A stretch of DNA of 14,236 bases from an uncultured Cardiobacterium sp. (GTDB taxonomy: Bacteria > Pseudomonadota > Gammaproteobacteria > Cardiobacteriales > Cardiobacteriaceae): the NCBI RefSeq assembly GCF_938028185.1, contig NZ_CALJAH010000091.1, positions 1-14,236 on the forward strand. The letters run 5' to 3'. A model generated the notes under the pieces. The model made no database searches and had not been told where the DNA came from. It saw only the letters and a list, made by a program, of their open reading frames with translations. The translations under genes and the position numbers were made by a program. Within the stretch, counting starts at the first letter, position 1. Each line of letters opens with the position of its first letter. Shown piece after piece: positions 5,766 to 12,253 of this stretch.

Positions 5766-6416
5766 ATGCGATACGGGATATTTTTGATATTAATCAGCAG
5801 TCTTGCATTCGCCGCAGCGCCTTTCCCGGAACACCGTGCGATTTTGACCGAACAACCGGCGGTTAAAAGCTGGAAGGCGATGCGCGATGCGGGCATCGTC
5901 AAACAGGATTACGATTTCTCCTGCGGCGCGGCATCCATTGCCACCCTGCTTAACCGCCAATACGGTCTAACTTATAGTGAAAAAGAAATCCTGGAATTAT
6001 TAAGCAAGGAAGCGCAGGAAACCTGGAAAGCCTCCTTCGCCGATATGCAGAAAATCATGCCATCGCTGGGATTCCGCGCCGAAGGCTATGCTGTCTCCTT
6101 TGAGCAGTTGCAACAACTGCGCGCGCCGGTCATCGTCTATCTGCGCTACCGCAACAACGACCATTTTTCCGTACTCTACGGCATTGACGGCGAGACCGTA
6201 CTGCTGGCCGACCCGTCGCTGGGTCATGTTTCCCTGAGCCGCGCGCAATTCCTCGATGCCTGGAAAACCCGCGACAGCCATTTGAGCGGCAAAATCCTCG
6301 CCATCGTCCCGGACAAGGCGCATCCGCATCCCGCCAAAACGGATTTTTTCACCCGCGCGCCGCAGCGCAGCACCCGGCACAGCATGGTGTTTGAGCAAAT
6401 GCCATCGCGCTATTGA
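5766..6416 (+). CDS. Secreted stand-alone C39-family cysteine peptidase
   Basis: 216 residues from the ATG at 5766, with GGAG 8 bases upstream; the TTG at 5754 is a poorer choice. A signal peptide (MRYGIFLILISSLAFAAA) predicts export to the periplasm. The papain-like C39 core shows oxyanion Gln Q47 and catalytic C53 in KQDYDFSCGAASIATLL, H133 in NNDHFSVLYGID and D149 in LADPSLG, so the active site looks complete. C39 enzymes cut leader peptides after double-glycine motifs, usually as a domain of an ABC exporter. This one has no transporter domain, and no ABC gene is nearby. It follows four small membrane-protein genes whose products could be substrates or partners (inference), though none shows a clear GG leader. 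A terminator follows. Its G+C is intermediate between the island and the flanks. Confidence 0.85.
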   Translation: MRYGIFLILISSLAFAAAPFPEHRAILTEQPAVKSWKAMRDAGIVKQDYDFSCGAASIATLLNRQYGLTYSEKEILELLSKEAQETWKASFADMQKIMPSLGFRAEGYAVSFEQLQQLRAPVIVYLRYRNNDHFSVLYGIDGETVLLADPSLGHVSLSRAQFLDAWKTRDSHLSGKILAIVPDKAHPHPAKTDFFTRAPQRSTRHSMVFEQMPSRY

Positions 6417-6423
6417 ATAGAAC

Positions 6424-6451
6424 AACGGGCATCGACGATGCCCGTTTTTTT
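6424..6451 (+). terminator. Rho-independent terminator after the C39 peptidase gene
   Basis: AACGGGCATC (6424-6433) pairs with GATGCCCGTT (6437-6446), followed by a T-run to 6451. The stem is the same sequence as the ldh terminator at 3902-3931. It lacks an A-run on the left, so it serves the plus strand only. Confidence 0.85.
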
Positions 6452-6475
6452 GTCGCCGCAAGGGGGCAATCGCGC

Positions 6476-6497
6476 GTAGGGTGGGGCTTGCCCCACC
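6476..6497 (+). repeat. REP-like hairpin 3
   Basis: GTAG (6476-6479) followed by GGTGGGGC-TT-GCCCCACC (6480-6497). The GTAGGGTG head and GC-rich stem match the hairpin at 4121-4146 on the other strand. It sits between the converging C39 peptidase and pdxK genes. Confidence 0.6.
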
Positions 6498-6511
6498 ATG
6501 AAAGGCGCTGT

Positions 6512-7342
6512 TCATTGCGGCGGGAAGCGTAGTTCGCCGCTGTTTTCAGTGGCGGTATAACGCAGCGCGGCGACGACCCAGTCGCCCGCCGCCTGCACCG
6601 CATCGTTGAGCGGCGCGCCGTTTAACAGGGAGGCGGTGAGCGCGGCGTGGAAGGCGTCGCCAGTGCCTTTGACGTCGCTCGCAATGCGCGGGTGATGGCT
6701 TTGCGCGACACCGTCGCGGGTAATGATGAGGTTGGCGATTTCGCCGTCTTTAGCGCCGGGGCTGCTGGTGACGATGATGGTGTGCAGGCGCGCGCCGAGC
6801 AGGCTGCGTGCGGCGGCGATGGTCGCGTCGAGGCTGTCGGTCGGGCGCTCGCTCAAATAGCCGAGTTCGTAGTGGTTCGGGGTGATGAGGTCGGCGCAGG
6901 CGGCGAGGCGGTCGCGGTAACTGGCGGCGAGTTCGGGGCGCACATAGAGGCCGCTGTCGTGGTCGCCCAGCACCGGGTCGATGCTGATGTGCAGTTGCGG
7001 GCGGCGTGCTTTTTCGGCGTCGAGCCAGTCGGCGAGGATGTCCGCCTGTTCGGCGCTACCGAGGTAGCCGAGGATGATGGCGCGGGTAGCATCCAGCGCG
7101 CGGCGGCGGTCGAGGTCGGCAAGGTAGCCGCGAAACCAGTCGGCGGGAATGGCGCCGCCGTGGATGGTGTCGTAGTGCGGGGTGTTGGAGTAGAGCACGG
7201 TTGGCACGGCGGCGGCGCGGATGCCGTGCCGGGCAAGCGTTGGCAGCGCGGCGTTGTTGCCGACGGTGCCATAGACGACTTGCGACTGGATGGAGAGGAG
7301 GTCAAACGGCAACGGGTTGCGGGCGGCGTAATCGAGGGGCAT
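6512..7342 (-). CDS. pdxK: Pyridoxal/pyridoxine/pyridoxamine kinase, PdxK type
   Basis: A 276-residue ribokinase-superfamily enzyme that phosphorylates B6 vitamers with ATP in the salvage pathway to pyridoxal 5'-phosphate, in the cytosol. Landmarks are IQSQVVYGTVGN (18-29), PTVLYSNTPHYDTIHGGAIP (47-66), DPVLGDHDSGLYV (122-134), ITPNHYEL (153-160) and KGTGDAF (225-231) with D229 as catalytic base. These match E. coli PdxK (283 residues) far better than PdxY, which lacks the HYDT.hGGAIP run. AAGGA lies 9 bases before the ATG. It is transcribed towards the C39 peptidase gene and its upstream side faces a 313-base gap. It is separate from the accessory genes in composition. Confidence 0.92.
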   Translation of the reverse strand: MPLDYAARNPLPFDLLSIQSQVVYGTVGNNAALPTLARHGIRAAAVPTVLYSNTPHYDTIHGGAIPADWFRGYLADLDRRRALDATRAIILGYLGSAEQADILADWLDAEKARRPQLHISIDPVLGDHDSGLYVRPELAASYRDRLAACADLITPNHYELGYLSERPTDSLDATIAAARSLLGARLHTIIVTSSPGAKDGEIANLIITRDGVAQSHHPRIASDVKGTGDAFHAALTASLLNGAPLNDAVQAAGDWVVAALRYTATENSGELRFPPQ

Positions 7343-7655
7343 GGGTTTATTCCTTGTTGCGGGTCAATTTGCAGGGTAATTCTCACAAAGCCCTGTGCAG
7401 TATTGCGCCACTTTGCCGTACTGACTTTAGCGGCGCGTTTTGTACAGAACTTTGCGAGTATCGCCATACAGTTTATGCAATTTCCCGCTTTGGGTTCAAA
7501 GTCGATGCGCGGAAGCAGATATGCCCTCACCGCAGGGCGCGATTATGGGTTATGTGTCTCGCCTTTGCCGGCCATATCCTGGTCTGGCGTGTTATGCTGA
7601 TGAGTCAAAGAAGGAATGGCATTGGGCGCCATTCGATGAAAACGAGGAGTCAAAC
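7343..7655. other. Non-coding gap between pdxK and the cupin gene
   Basis: 313 bases between divergent genes, presumably carrying both promoters. No -35/-10 pair of good quality was found: TATGCT (7593-7598) is a weak plus-strand -10 candidate. Bases 7398-7430 (AGTATTGCGCCAC...TTGCCGTACTGACTTT) faintly resemble the repeat core described for copies A and B. An open frame runs in phase from 7440 into the cupin gene but has no ribosome site or family similarity. Confidence 0.4.
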
Positions 7656-8063
7656 ATGAGCCAAAATAAATCCGTGCAACAAGGCATTTTCCCGCGGGGC
7701 GACAAAAACGACGCCTATGCGCCATTTTTTACCGGCCAGAGTTATCTGCACAAGCTGGTTGCGGATGCCGATATTCCACTGTCGGTCGCCAACGTCACCT
7801 TTGAGCCTGGCTGTCGCAATCACTGGCATATTCATACCGATGGCTATCAAATTCTGCTTGTCACTGCTGGCGCGGGCTGGTATCAGGAGGCGGGAGAGGC
7901 GGCGCGTGCGTTGCATCCGGGCGATGTCGTTGTCACCCACAAAGGCATCCGGCATTGGCACGGCGCGCAAAAAGACAGTTGGTTCAGCCATGTCGCCATT
8001 ACTGCCGGGCAGACAGAATTTTTTGAGCCGGTTGATGCGCGCGCATATGACGCGCTGCATTGA
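7656..8063 (+). CDS. Single-domain cupin protein, CMD-associated type
   Basis: A 135-residue cytosolic protein. The ATG at 7656 has GAGGAG 7 bases upstream. The first cupin motif is PGCRNHWHIHTDGYQILLVTAG (51-72), with H56, H58 and H60 and Gln65 as candidate metal ligands. The second is HPGDVVVTHKGIRHWHGA (87-104), with H100 and H102. This pattern (HWH.H..G.Q...G.G, then GDVV...G..HWHGA) is typical of cupins fused to or annotated beside carboxymuconolactone decarboxylases, and of related manganese-dependent lyases. The substrate cannot be read from sequence. It appears to be monocistronic, with its own terminator at 8080-8116. Confidence 0.85.
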   Translation: MSQNKSVQQGIFPRGDKNDAYAPFFTGQSYLHKLVADADIPLSVANVTFEPGCRNHWHIHTDGYQILLVTAGAGWYQEAGEAARALHPGDVVVTHKGIRHWHGAQKDSWFSHVAITAGQTEFFEPVDARAYDALH

Positions 8064-8079
8064 TTGCATTTTATGATTT

Positions 8080-8116
8080 GCCGTCCGTAACGGGCGGCTT
8101 ACCTTTTTGTTTTTTT
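8080..8116 (+). terminator. Rho-independent terminator after the cupin gene
   Basis: The stem GCCGTCCG (8080-8087) pairs with CGGGCGGC (8091-8098) with one G-T pair and a TAA loop, followed by TTACC and two T-runs up to 8116. Confidence 0.75.
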
Positions 8117-8526
8117 GAGATGGTGTGAAGTATTTTTTTCCACGCTTAAATGGCTGTTCATTCTTGTTCTTTTATTGATTGTCGTCAGCATCGCTTATGT
8201 CTGGCTCAATCCAACTTTCGGCGGCAAACCCGATGCGGTGAGCCTGAAACGCATTCAGGCATCGCCGCATTTTAATGGCAAAATTTTTGTCAATCTGGAG
8301 CCGACTGAGCTCGTCACTGCAAGCGAACGGCGTACCGGCATGGGCGATTTTCTTGCGGGCTATTTTTCCCCGCCCGCAGGCAAAGTTCCCGCTGCACCGT
8401 TATGAATGGCGCGAGCCGATTGAGCGCTTTACTGCCGCCGCCAAAGACCAGCCGCTGCCTGGCGAGGTATTTGATTACCGCGCACTGCCGCAACGCGACT
8501 GGTGGCGCGCGGTGCGAGACGAATGA
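8115..8526 (+). pseudogene. Truncated, frameshifted N-terminal remnant of a UlaG-like MBL-fold hydrolase
   Basis: Frame 1 (8115-8405) encodes an N-terminal membrane anchor (about residues 11-31) and then NPTFGG, LKRIQASPHFNGKIFVN and EPTELV, the N-terminal signature of membrane-anchored UlaG-like metallo-beta-lactamase-fold proteins. It stops at 8403-8405. The +1 frame continues the same layout with YEWREPIERF, QPLPGEVFDYRALPQRDWW and stops at 8526, just where the family would enter its core (W.GH.S). One frameshift near 8395-8405 plus loss of the catalytic domain explains this. The only in-phase start is a TTG without a ribosome site; the ATG at 8120 gives a three-codon frame. No metal-binding HxHxDH motif follows in any frame. 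Confidence 0.6.
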
Positions 8527-8576
8527 ACATCCCGCAAAGCGGCGGAATTTCCCCCGGCGGACATGGGCTTTTCGCT

Positions 8577-8582
8577 TACAAT
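8577..8582 (+). promoter_or_regulatory. Candidate -10 box for nhaP2
   Basis: TACAAT 50 bases upstream of the nhaP2 start. No -35 consensus lies at 16-18 bases, so the call rests on the -10 and position. Confidence 0.3.
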
Positions 8583-8631
8583 AATGGCATTTAATCAATC
8601 ACCCGCCCCGCCAGCTTGAGGAAAACCGCTT

Positions 8632-10389
8632 ATGGAAAGTATGAACCTGATGTTCCTGATTTTCGCCTTTCTCTTTTTTATCAGCATAGTAGCCACCCGC
8701 CTCTCGGCCTATATCGGGATGCCGCTGTTGCTGGTATTCCTTGGCGTGGGGATGCTCGCTGGCGAGGAAGGCATCGGCGGCATCGAGTTCAGCAATTTCC
8801 TCGCGGCGAACCTCGTCGGACAGTTGGCACTCGCCATCATCCTGCTCGACGGCGGCCTGCGCACCAGCACCGCCAGCCTGCGCATCTCGCTCAAACCGGC
8901 GGCGGTACTCGCCAGTTGGGGCGTATTGGCGACGGTATTGGTGCTTGGCCTCTTTACCACTTATTTCCTCAACGTCAGTTGGCAATTGGGCTTTTTGATG
9001 GCGGCCATTGTCGGTTCGACCGATGCCGCCGCAGTATTTTCATTATTGCGCAGTAGCGGCGTCCGCTTAAATTCGCGCATTCTCTCGACTTTGGAACTGG
9101 AAAGCGGCGCGAACGACCCGACTGCCATTTTTTTGGTGACGGCGATGATTACCATGCTGAACCAGCCGGAGAATGCCAGTGTCCTTTCCTTTATTGTGAT
9201 GCTGCTGCAACAACTCTGCCTCGGATTATTATTCGGCTGGCTGGCGGGGAAAGGACTTGCCTGGCTCTTGCGCCGCATTGAACTGGCGGAAGGATTATAT
9301 GCGCTTTTAATTGCATCCGGCGGGCTGATGCTTTTCGCCTTTACCAATCTTTTTGGCGGTAGCGGATTCCTCGCTGTCTATCTCGCCGGTATTCTCGTCG
9401 GCAATTCGCGCGGGCGCGCCAATGAGCCCATGCTCAATGTCATGGACGGCCTCGCCTGGTTGGCGCAGGCATCCATGTTCCTCGTTCTCGGTTTGTTGGT
9501 GACGCCGAGCCGTCTCTTTGAAAAAGGATTCTATGCGCTGATTATTGCCGCCTGCCTCATTTTGGTCGCGCGCCCCATTGCCGTATTCACTTCGCTGGTA
9601 TTCTTTCCCTATGGCAAACGGGAAATGGCGTATATCAGTTGGGTTGGCCTGCGCGGTGCGGTACCCATTACCCTGGCGATGATGCCGCTGATGGAGGGTA
9701 TTCCCAATTCCCAACTCATTTTTGACGTCATCTTTTCCGTCGTCATTTTCTCGCTGCTGATTCAGGGAACGACTCTCGGCTTTATGGCGCGCAAACTGAA
9801 AGTCGATTTGCCGCCGCGCCCGGAACCGCTATCGAGCGATGAAATCTGGCTGACCGACAAACTGACGCTGCAACTGCAATCCTTCCGCGTTGCCGAAAAT
9901 TCCAAGGCAGAGCGCAGCCACCCCTATGCACTGACCCGCCTGAAACAATTTGCCAATGCCCGCCTCTTTGCCCTTATCCGCGATGGCGCCATCATGAAAG
10001 TCGGCATGAATTCCCAAATGAAAAAAGGCGATGTCGCCTGGTATGTTTTCCCGGAAGACCGGGGCAATGAATTTGCCGAGCAATTCGCCAGCAGCAAGCA
10101 AAGCGAAAGCGAGCAGGAATTTTATGGTGAAATTGAAGTCAAGCCGTATGTGCGCATTGGCGAACTGGCCAAGGCGCATCAATTAAACCTGCGCGAAGAA
10201 GACGCCGACCGCACGTTGGGGGAACTCTTCCGCGAACGGTTCGGCGATGTGCCGGTTGCAGGCGACCGCCTCGACCTGGACGGCTACGAAATCACCATCA
10301 AGGAGCTGGACGAACGCGGCTATATGAAATGGCTGGCGCTGAAAATGCCGCCAAAACCGGCGGAGGCGGAAGCCGTCGCGCCTGTATGA
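8632..10389 (+). CDS. nhaP2: K+/H+ antiporter NhaP2 (CvrA)
   Basis: A 585-residue inner-membrane CPA1-family exchanger (E. coli NhaP2: 578) that expels K+ or Na+ for protons and supports volume and pH control. Residues 5-385 hold about 12-13 membrane helices. Motifs include LLDGGLRT (71-78), GSTDAAAVFSLL (128-139), LESGANDPTA (156-165) with the ion-site acids, and WVGLRGAVPITLAM (337-350). The cytosolic part has a TrkA-C/RCK-C region (about 400-490) and a CorC/HlyC-type C-terminal domain (about 500-580), the NhaP2 architecture, which suggests nucleotide or ligand gating. GAGGAAAA lies 7 bases before the ATG. A terminator follows directly, and the gene converges with the HhH gene. Confidence 0.95.
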   Translation: MESMNLMFLIFAFLFFISIVATRLSAYIGMPLLLVFLGVGMLAGEEGIGGIEFSNFLAANLVGQLALAIILLDGGLRTSTASLRISLKPAAVLASWGVLATVLVLGLFTTYFLNVSWQLGFLMAAIVGSTDAAAVFSLLRSSGVRLNSRILSTLELESGANDPTAIFLVTAMITMLNQPENASVLSFIVMLLQQLCLGLLFGWLAGKGLAWLLRRIELAEGLYALLIASGGLMLFAFTNLFGGSGFLAVYLAGILVGNSRGRANEPMLNVMDGLAWLAQASMFLVLGLLVTPSRLFEKGFYALIIAACLILVARPIAVFTSLVFFPYGKREMAYISWVGLRGAVPITLAMMPLMEGIPNSQLIFDVIFSVVIFSLLIQGTTLGFMARKLKVDLPPRPEPLSSDEIWLTDKLTLQLQSFRVAENSKAERSHPYALTRLKQFANARLFALIRDGAIMKVGMNSQMKKGDVAWYVFPEDRGNEFAEQFASSKQSESEQEFYGEIEVKPYVRIGELAKAHQLNLREEDADRTLGELFRERFGDVPVAGDRLDLDGYEITIKELDERGYMKWLALKMPPKPAEAEAVAPV

Positions 10390-10397
10390 CAAACGAT

Positions 10398-10426
10398 AAA
10401 ACCGCCGCGAGATGCGGCGGTTTTTT
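10398..10426 (+). terminator. Bidirectional terminator between nhaP2 and the HhH gene
   Basis: AAAACCGCCGC (10398-10408) pairs with GCGGCGGTTTT (10414-10424), loop GAGAT, followed by more T. The A-run on the left lets it work for the minus-strand HhH gene too. Confidence 0.9.
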
Positions 10427-10460
10427 ATGATTGTGCGGCAAGTGAGCGCCGCAACTTGCA

Positions 10461-10694
10461 TCATTGCCGCTGCGCCCAGGCGATGGCGGTGGCAATCGCC
10501 GCGCGGGATTGCGGGCTGTTTTTCCAGCAACTGCTGCCGGTGAGCAGCGCGCCAAGCGACAGCACTTCTTCAATGTCGGCGTTGGCGAGCGCTGCCACGT
10601 CGTCCAGCCCCATTTGCGCGAGGCGTTGTAGCACGGTTTTGCCGATGCCTTTTTCGGCAAGCAGCGATGTTTGTTGTTCTGCGGTGAAGGGCAT
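10461..10694 (-). CDS. Small helix-hairpin-helix protein
   Basis: 77 residues. LLAEKGIGKTVLQRLAQMGLDDVAALANAD (11-40) has the helix-hairpin-helix pattern with the hairpin KGIG, as in DNA-binding proteins that grip the backbone without sequence specificity. The C-terminal part LTGSSCWKNSPQSRAAIATAIAWA is a characteristic tail I associate with small, uncharacterised proteobacterial HhH proteins. The ATG at 10694 has a GGA about 10 bases upstream. It is monocistronic and convergent with nhaP2. It could bind DNA or another HhH partner; the specific role is unknown. Confidence 0.75.
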   Translation of the reverse strand: MPFTAEQQTSLLAEKGIGKTVLQRLAQMGLDDVAALANADIEEVLSLGALLTGSSCWKNSPQSRAAIATAIAWAQRQ

Positions 10695-10780
10695 GGGGTG
10701 ATTCCAAGAATTTATTTGGTGAGGCGTTTTTTGAAGCCGCTACTGGCTGCTGCAAGAACTCCGTGCGTGTCGCGATAAAC

Positions 10781-10811
10781 CCCACCCCGACCCTCCCCCA
10801 CAGGGGGAGGG
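10781..10811 (+). repeat. GC-rich CCCTCCCC palindrome, copy 1
   Basis: A perfect 9-bp stem, CCCTCCCCC (10791-10799) with GGGGGAGGG (10803-10811), loop ACA, preceded by CCCCACCCCGA. The same head and stem occur on the minus strand at 13417-13456. It is a dispersed palindromic repeat of unknown origin located between the tatD and HhH genes; it has no T-run. Confidence 0.6.
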
Positions 10812-10834
10812 AGCGAATTGGCGAAGGCCGGTAT

Positions 10835-11614
10835 TCAGTCAATGCCAAAAAACCGTCGCGCGTTTTCCGTCGTCAGGCGGGCGACGTCCGCTTCGCTTTG
10901 GTCGCGGCATTCGGCGACGACGCGCAGCACTTCCGGCAGGTACTGCGGTTCGTTCACGCGCGGCAGCGGGTTCAGCGTTTTCGGGGTGAGGTACGGCGCG
11001 TCGCTTTCCAGCATCAGGCGGTCGTCCGGGATGTGGCGCACGGTGTCGCGCAATGCCGCGCCGCGCGCGGGGTCGCATATCCAGCCGGTGATGCCGAAGT
11101 ACACGCCGCGCGCTGCCATCGCCTCCATTTGCCCGCGCGTGCCGGTGAAGCAGTGCCAGACCGCACCCGCGAGTTCCGGCAGCGCTTCGCCCAAAATGGC
11201 GCTGAAGTCGGCAAAGGCGTCGCGTTCGTGCAGGAAGACGGGTTTTTGGACGGTTTTGGCAATCGCCAGCTGGTCGGCGAAGCAGCGGCGCTGGTTCGCG
11301 GGCAGGGCGAGGTTGCGAAAGTAGTCCAGCCCCATTTCCCCAACGGCAACGCAGCGTGGTTCGCGCGCCAGGGTTTGCAGCAGCAGGCGGTGCGACGGTG
11401 CCTGCCATTCGTTGGCGTGGTGCGGGTGGAAACCGGCGGTGGCGTAGAGTTCGCTGTAGTGGTTGGCGAGCGCCAGCGCGGTTTCGTTGCTGGCGGCGTC
11501 GCTGCCGGTGATGATTTGCCGGGTGACGCCCGCGCGCCGCGCGTCCGCGAGGATGCGGCCGACGTGCGGCAACAGGCGGGGGCTTGCGAGGTTGCAGCCG
11601 ATGTCAATCAGCAT
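10835..11614 (-). CDS. tatD: TatD-family metal-dependent DNase
   Basis: 259 residues against 260 in E. coli TatD, a 3'-5' exonuclease/DNase with a TIM barrel that acts in DNA repair and fragment clearance. Like E. coli TatD it starts IDIGCNL rather than the HxH of the YcfH/TatD paralogues. Metal and catalytic positions are visible: GFHPH (61-65), GEMGLD with E93, FLHERD with H129, WHCFTGT with H154, GITGWICD (174-181) and ESDAPYL with D205. The ATG at 11614 overlaps the upstream stop (TGATG), so it is coupled to the 62-residue gene; a GTG one codon earlier is less likely. It is not near any tatABC gene. Confidence 0.94.
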   Translation of the reverse strand: MLIDIGCNLASPRLLPHVGRILADARRAGVTRQIITGSDAASNETALALANHYSELYATAGFHPHHANEWQAPSHRLLLQTLAREPRCVAVGEMGLDYFRNLALPANQRRCFADQLAIAKTVQKPVFLHERDAFADFSAILGEALPELAGAVWHCFTGTRGQMEAMAARGVYFGITGWICDPARGAALRDTVRHIPDDRLMLESDAPYLTPKTLNPLPRVNEPQYLPEVLRVVAECRDQSEADVARLTTENARRFFGID

Positions 11615-11802
11615 CACATTTTGATGAGGAAGATGACGAACAGCACCACCATCGCCACGAGGAAGGCGAAGGTGCCCCAGTGCTGCGGCGCGTTGCGGGA
11701 GCGCTCCATCAGCGCCTTGTAGCCGCCGTTTTTGACTTCGCGATAAAACAGATAGATGAAGTAGGCGCCAATGGCGACCGCGCCCAATTTATTCCAGTCC
11801 AT
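11614..11802 (-). CDS. 62-residue two-helix membrane protein coupled to tatD
   Basis: A small inner-membrane protein with hydrophobic segments at about 6-20 (LGAVAIGAYFIYLFY) and 45-60 (FAFLVAMVVLFVIFLI), and a basic loop (REVKNGGYKALMERSRNAPQHWG) between them. The ATG at 11802 has GGAG 9 bases upstream; the longer frame to 11856 has no support. Its stop overlaps the tatD start by one base, and both run on the minus strand, so they form a transcription unit. The function is unknown and no family was recognised. Confidence 0.75.
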   Translation of the reverse strand: MDWNKLGAVAIGAYFIYLFYREVKNGGYKALMERSRNAPQHWGTFAFLVAMVVLFVIFLIKM

Positions 11803-11832
11803 ACGGGTTTCTCCGGGGTAAAATGAGCGCGC

Positions 11833-11838
11833 ATTGTA
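11833..11838 (-). promoter_or_regulatory. Candidate -10 box for the membrane protein-tatD operon
   Basis: TACAAT on the minus strand 30 bases before the 11802 start, within a 52-base divergent gap that must also serve the plus-strand gene at 11855. No good -35 was found. Confidence 0.3.
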
Positions 11839-11854
11839 CCGTAAGGATTTCCCC

Positions 11855-12253
11855 ATGCCCTATCAAGACGCCAGCCCCGCCGGGCAACATTTCATGAATT
11901 TTTCCCGCCCGCTTGCGCTCGCCGTGGTCGCACGCGCGGCGGACGCACTCACTTTTGAGCTGATTTACGGTTTCGGCCAGTACCGCTTCGCCGCCGACCC
12001 CGCCCGCCATGACAGTCTCGCCGATTTGGCGCAAATGGCGGACGCGCTCGAAGCGGGGCATGACCACGTTGAGGCGGTATTCCGCGACGCTGACGGCGAA
12101 ATCCGCCTGCTGTTGCAGGGCGATGATGATGTGCTGCAATTCGCCTGTTACGACGGCGCGGGCAGCGTGCTGCCGTGGTTGCAGGGCGATGCCGGGCGCT
12201 ACGCCACCGCACGCATGATTCGCGAACTCCTCGCCAGTCAGGACGCCGCATGA
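11855..12253 (+). CDS. Unknown 132-residue acidic protein coupled to the MFS gene
   Basis: Starts at the ATG at 11855 with AAGGA 8 bases upstream; a TTG seven codons earlier is unlikely. It is a soluble protein rich in Ala, Asp and Leu with no signal peptide or membrane segment. The visible pattern is alternating short strands and helices: ALTFELIYGFGQYRFAADP (about 30-48), then a helix SLADLAQMADALEAG, then strands HVEAVFRDADGEIRLLLQGDDDVLQFACYDG, then a helix near the end. No family was recognised. Its stop overlaps the MFS start (ATGA), so the two are an operon. Confidence 0.75.
   Translation: MPYQDASPAGQHFMNFSRPLALAVVARAADALTFELIYGFGQYRFAADPARHDSLADLAQMADALEAGHDHVEAVFRDADGEIRLLLQGDDDVLQFACYDGAGSVLPWLQGDAGRYATARMIRELLASQDAA

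Noticed and set aside
6647..7600. A 317-codon plus-strand frame opposite pdxK.
   Set aside because: It is antisense to a clearly recognised kinase, and its Val/Ala/Gly-rich product lacks any family pattern.
7440..7655. In-frame N-terminal extension of the cupin protein.
   Set aside because: There is no ribosome site. The extension does not resemble cupins, while the ATG at 7656 has GAGGAG at good spacing.
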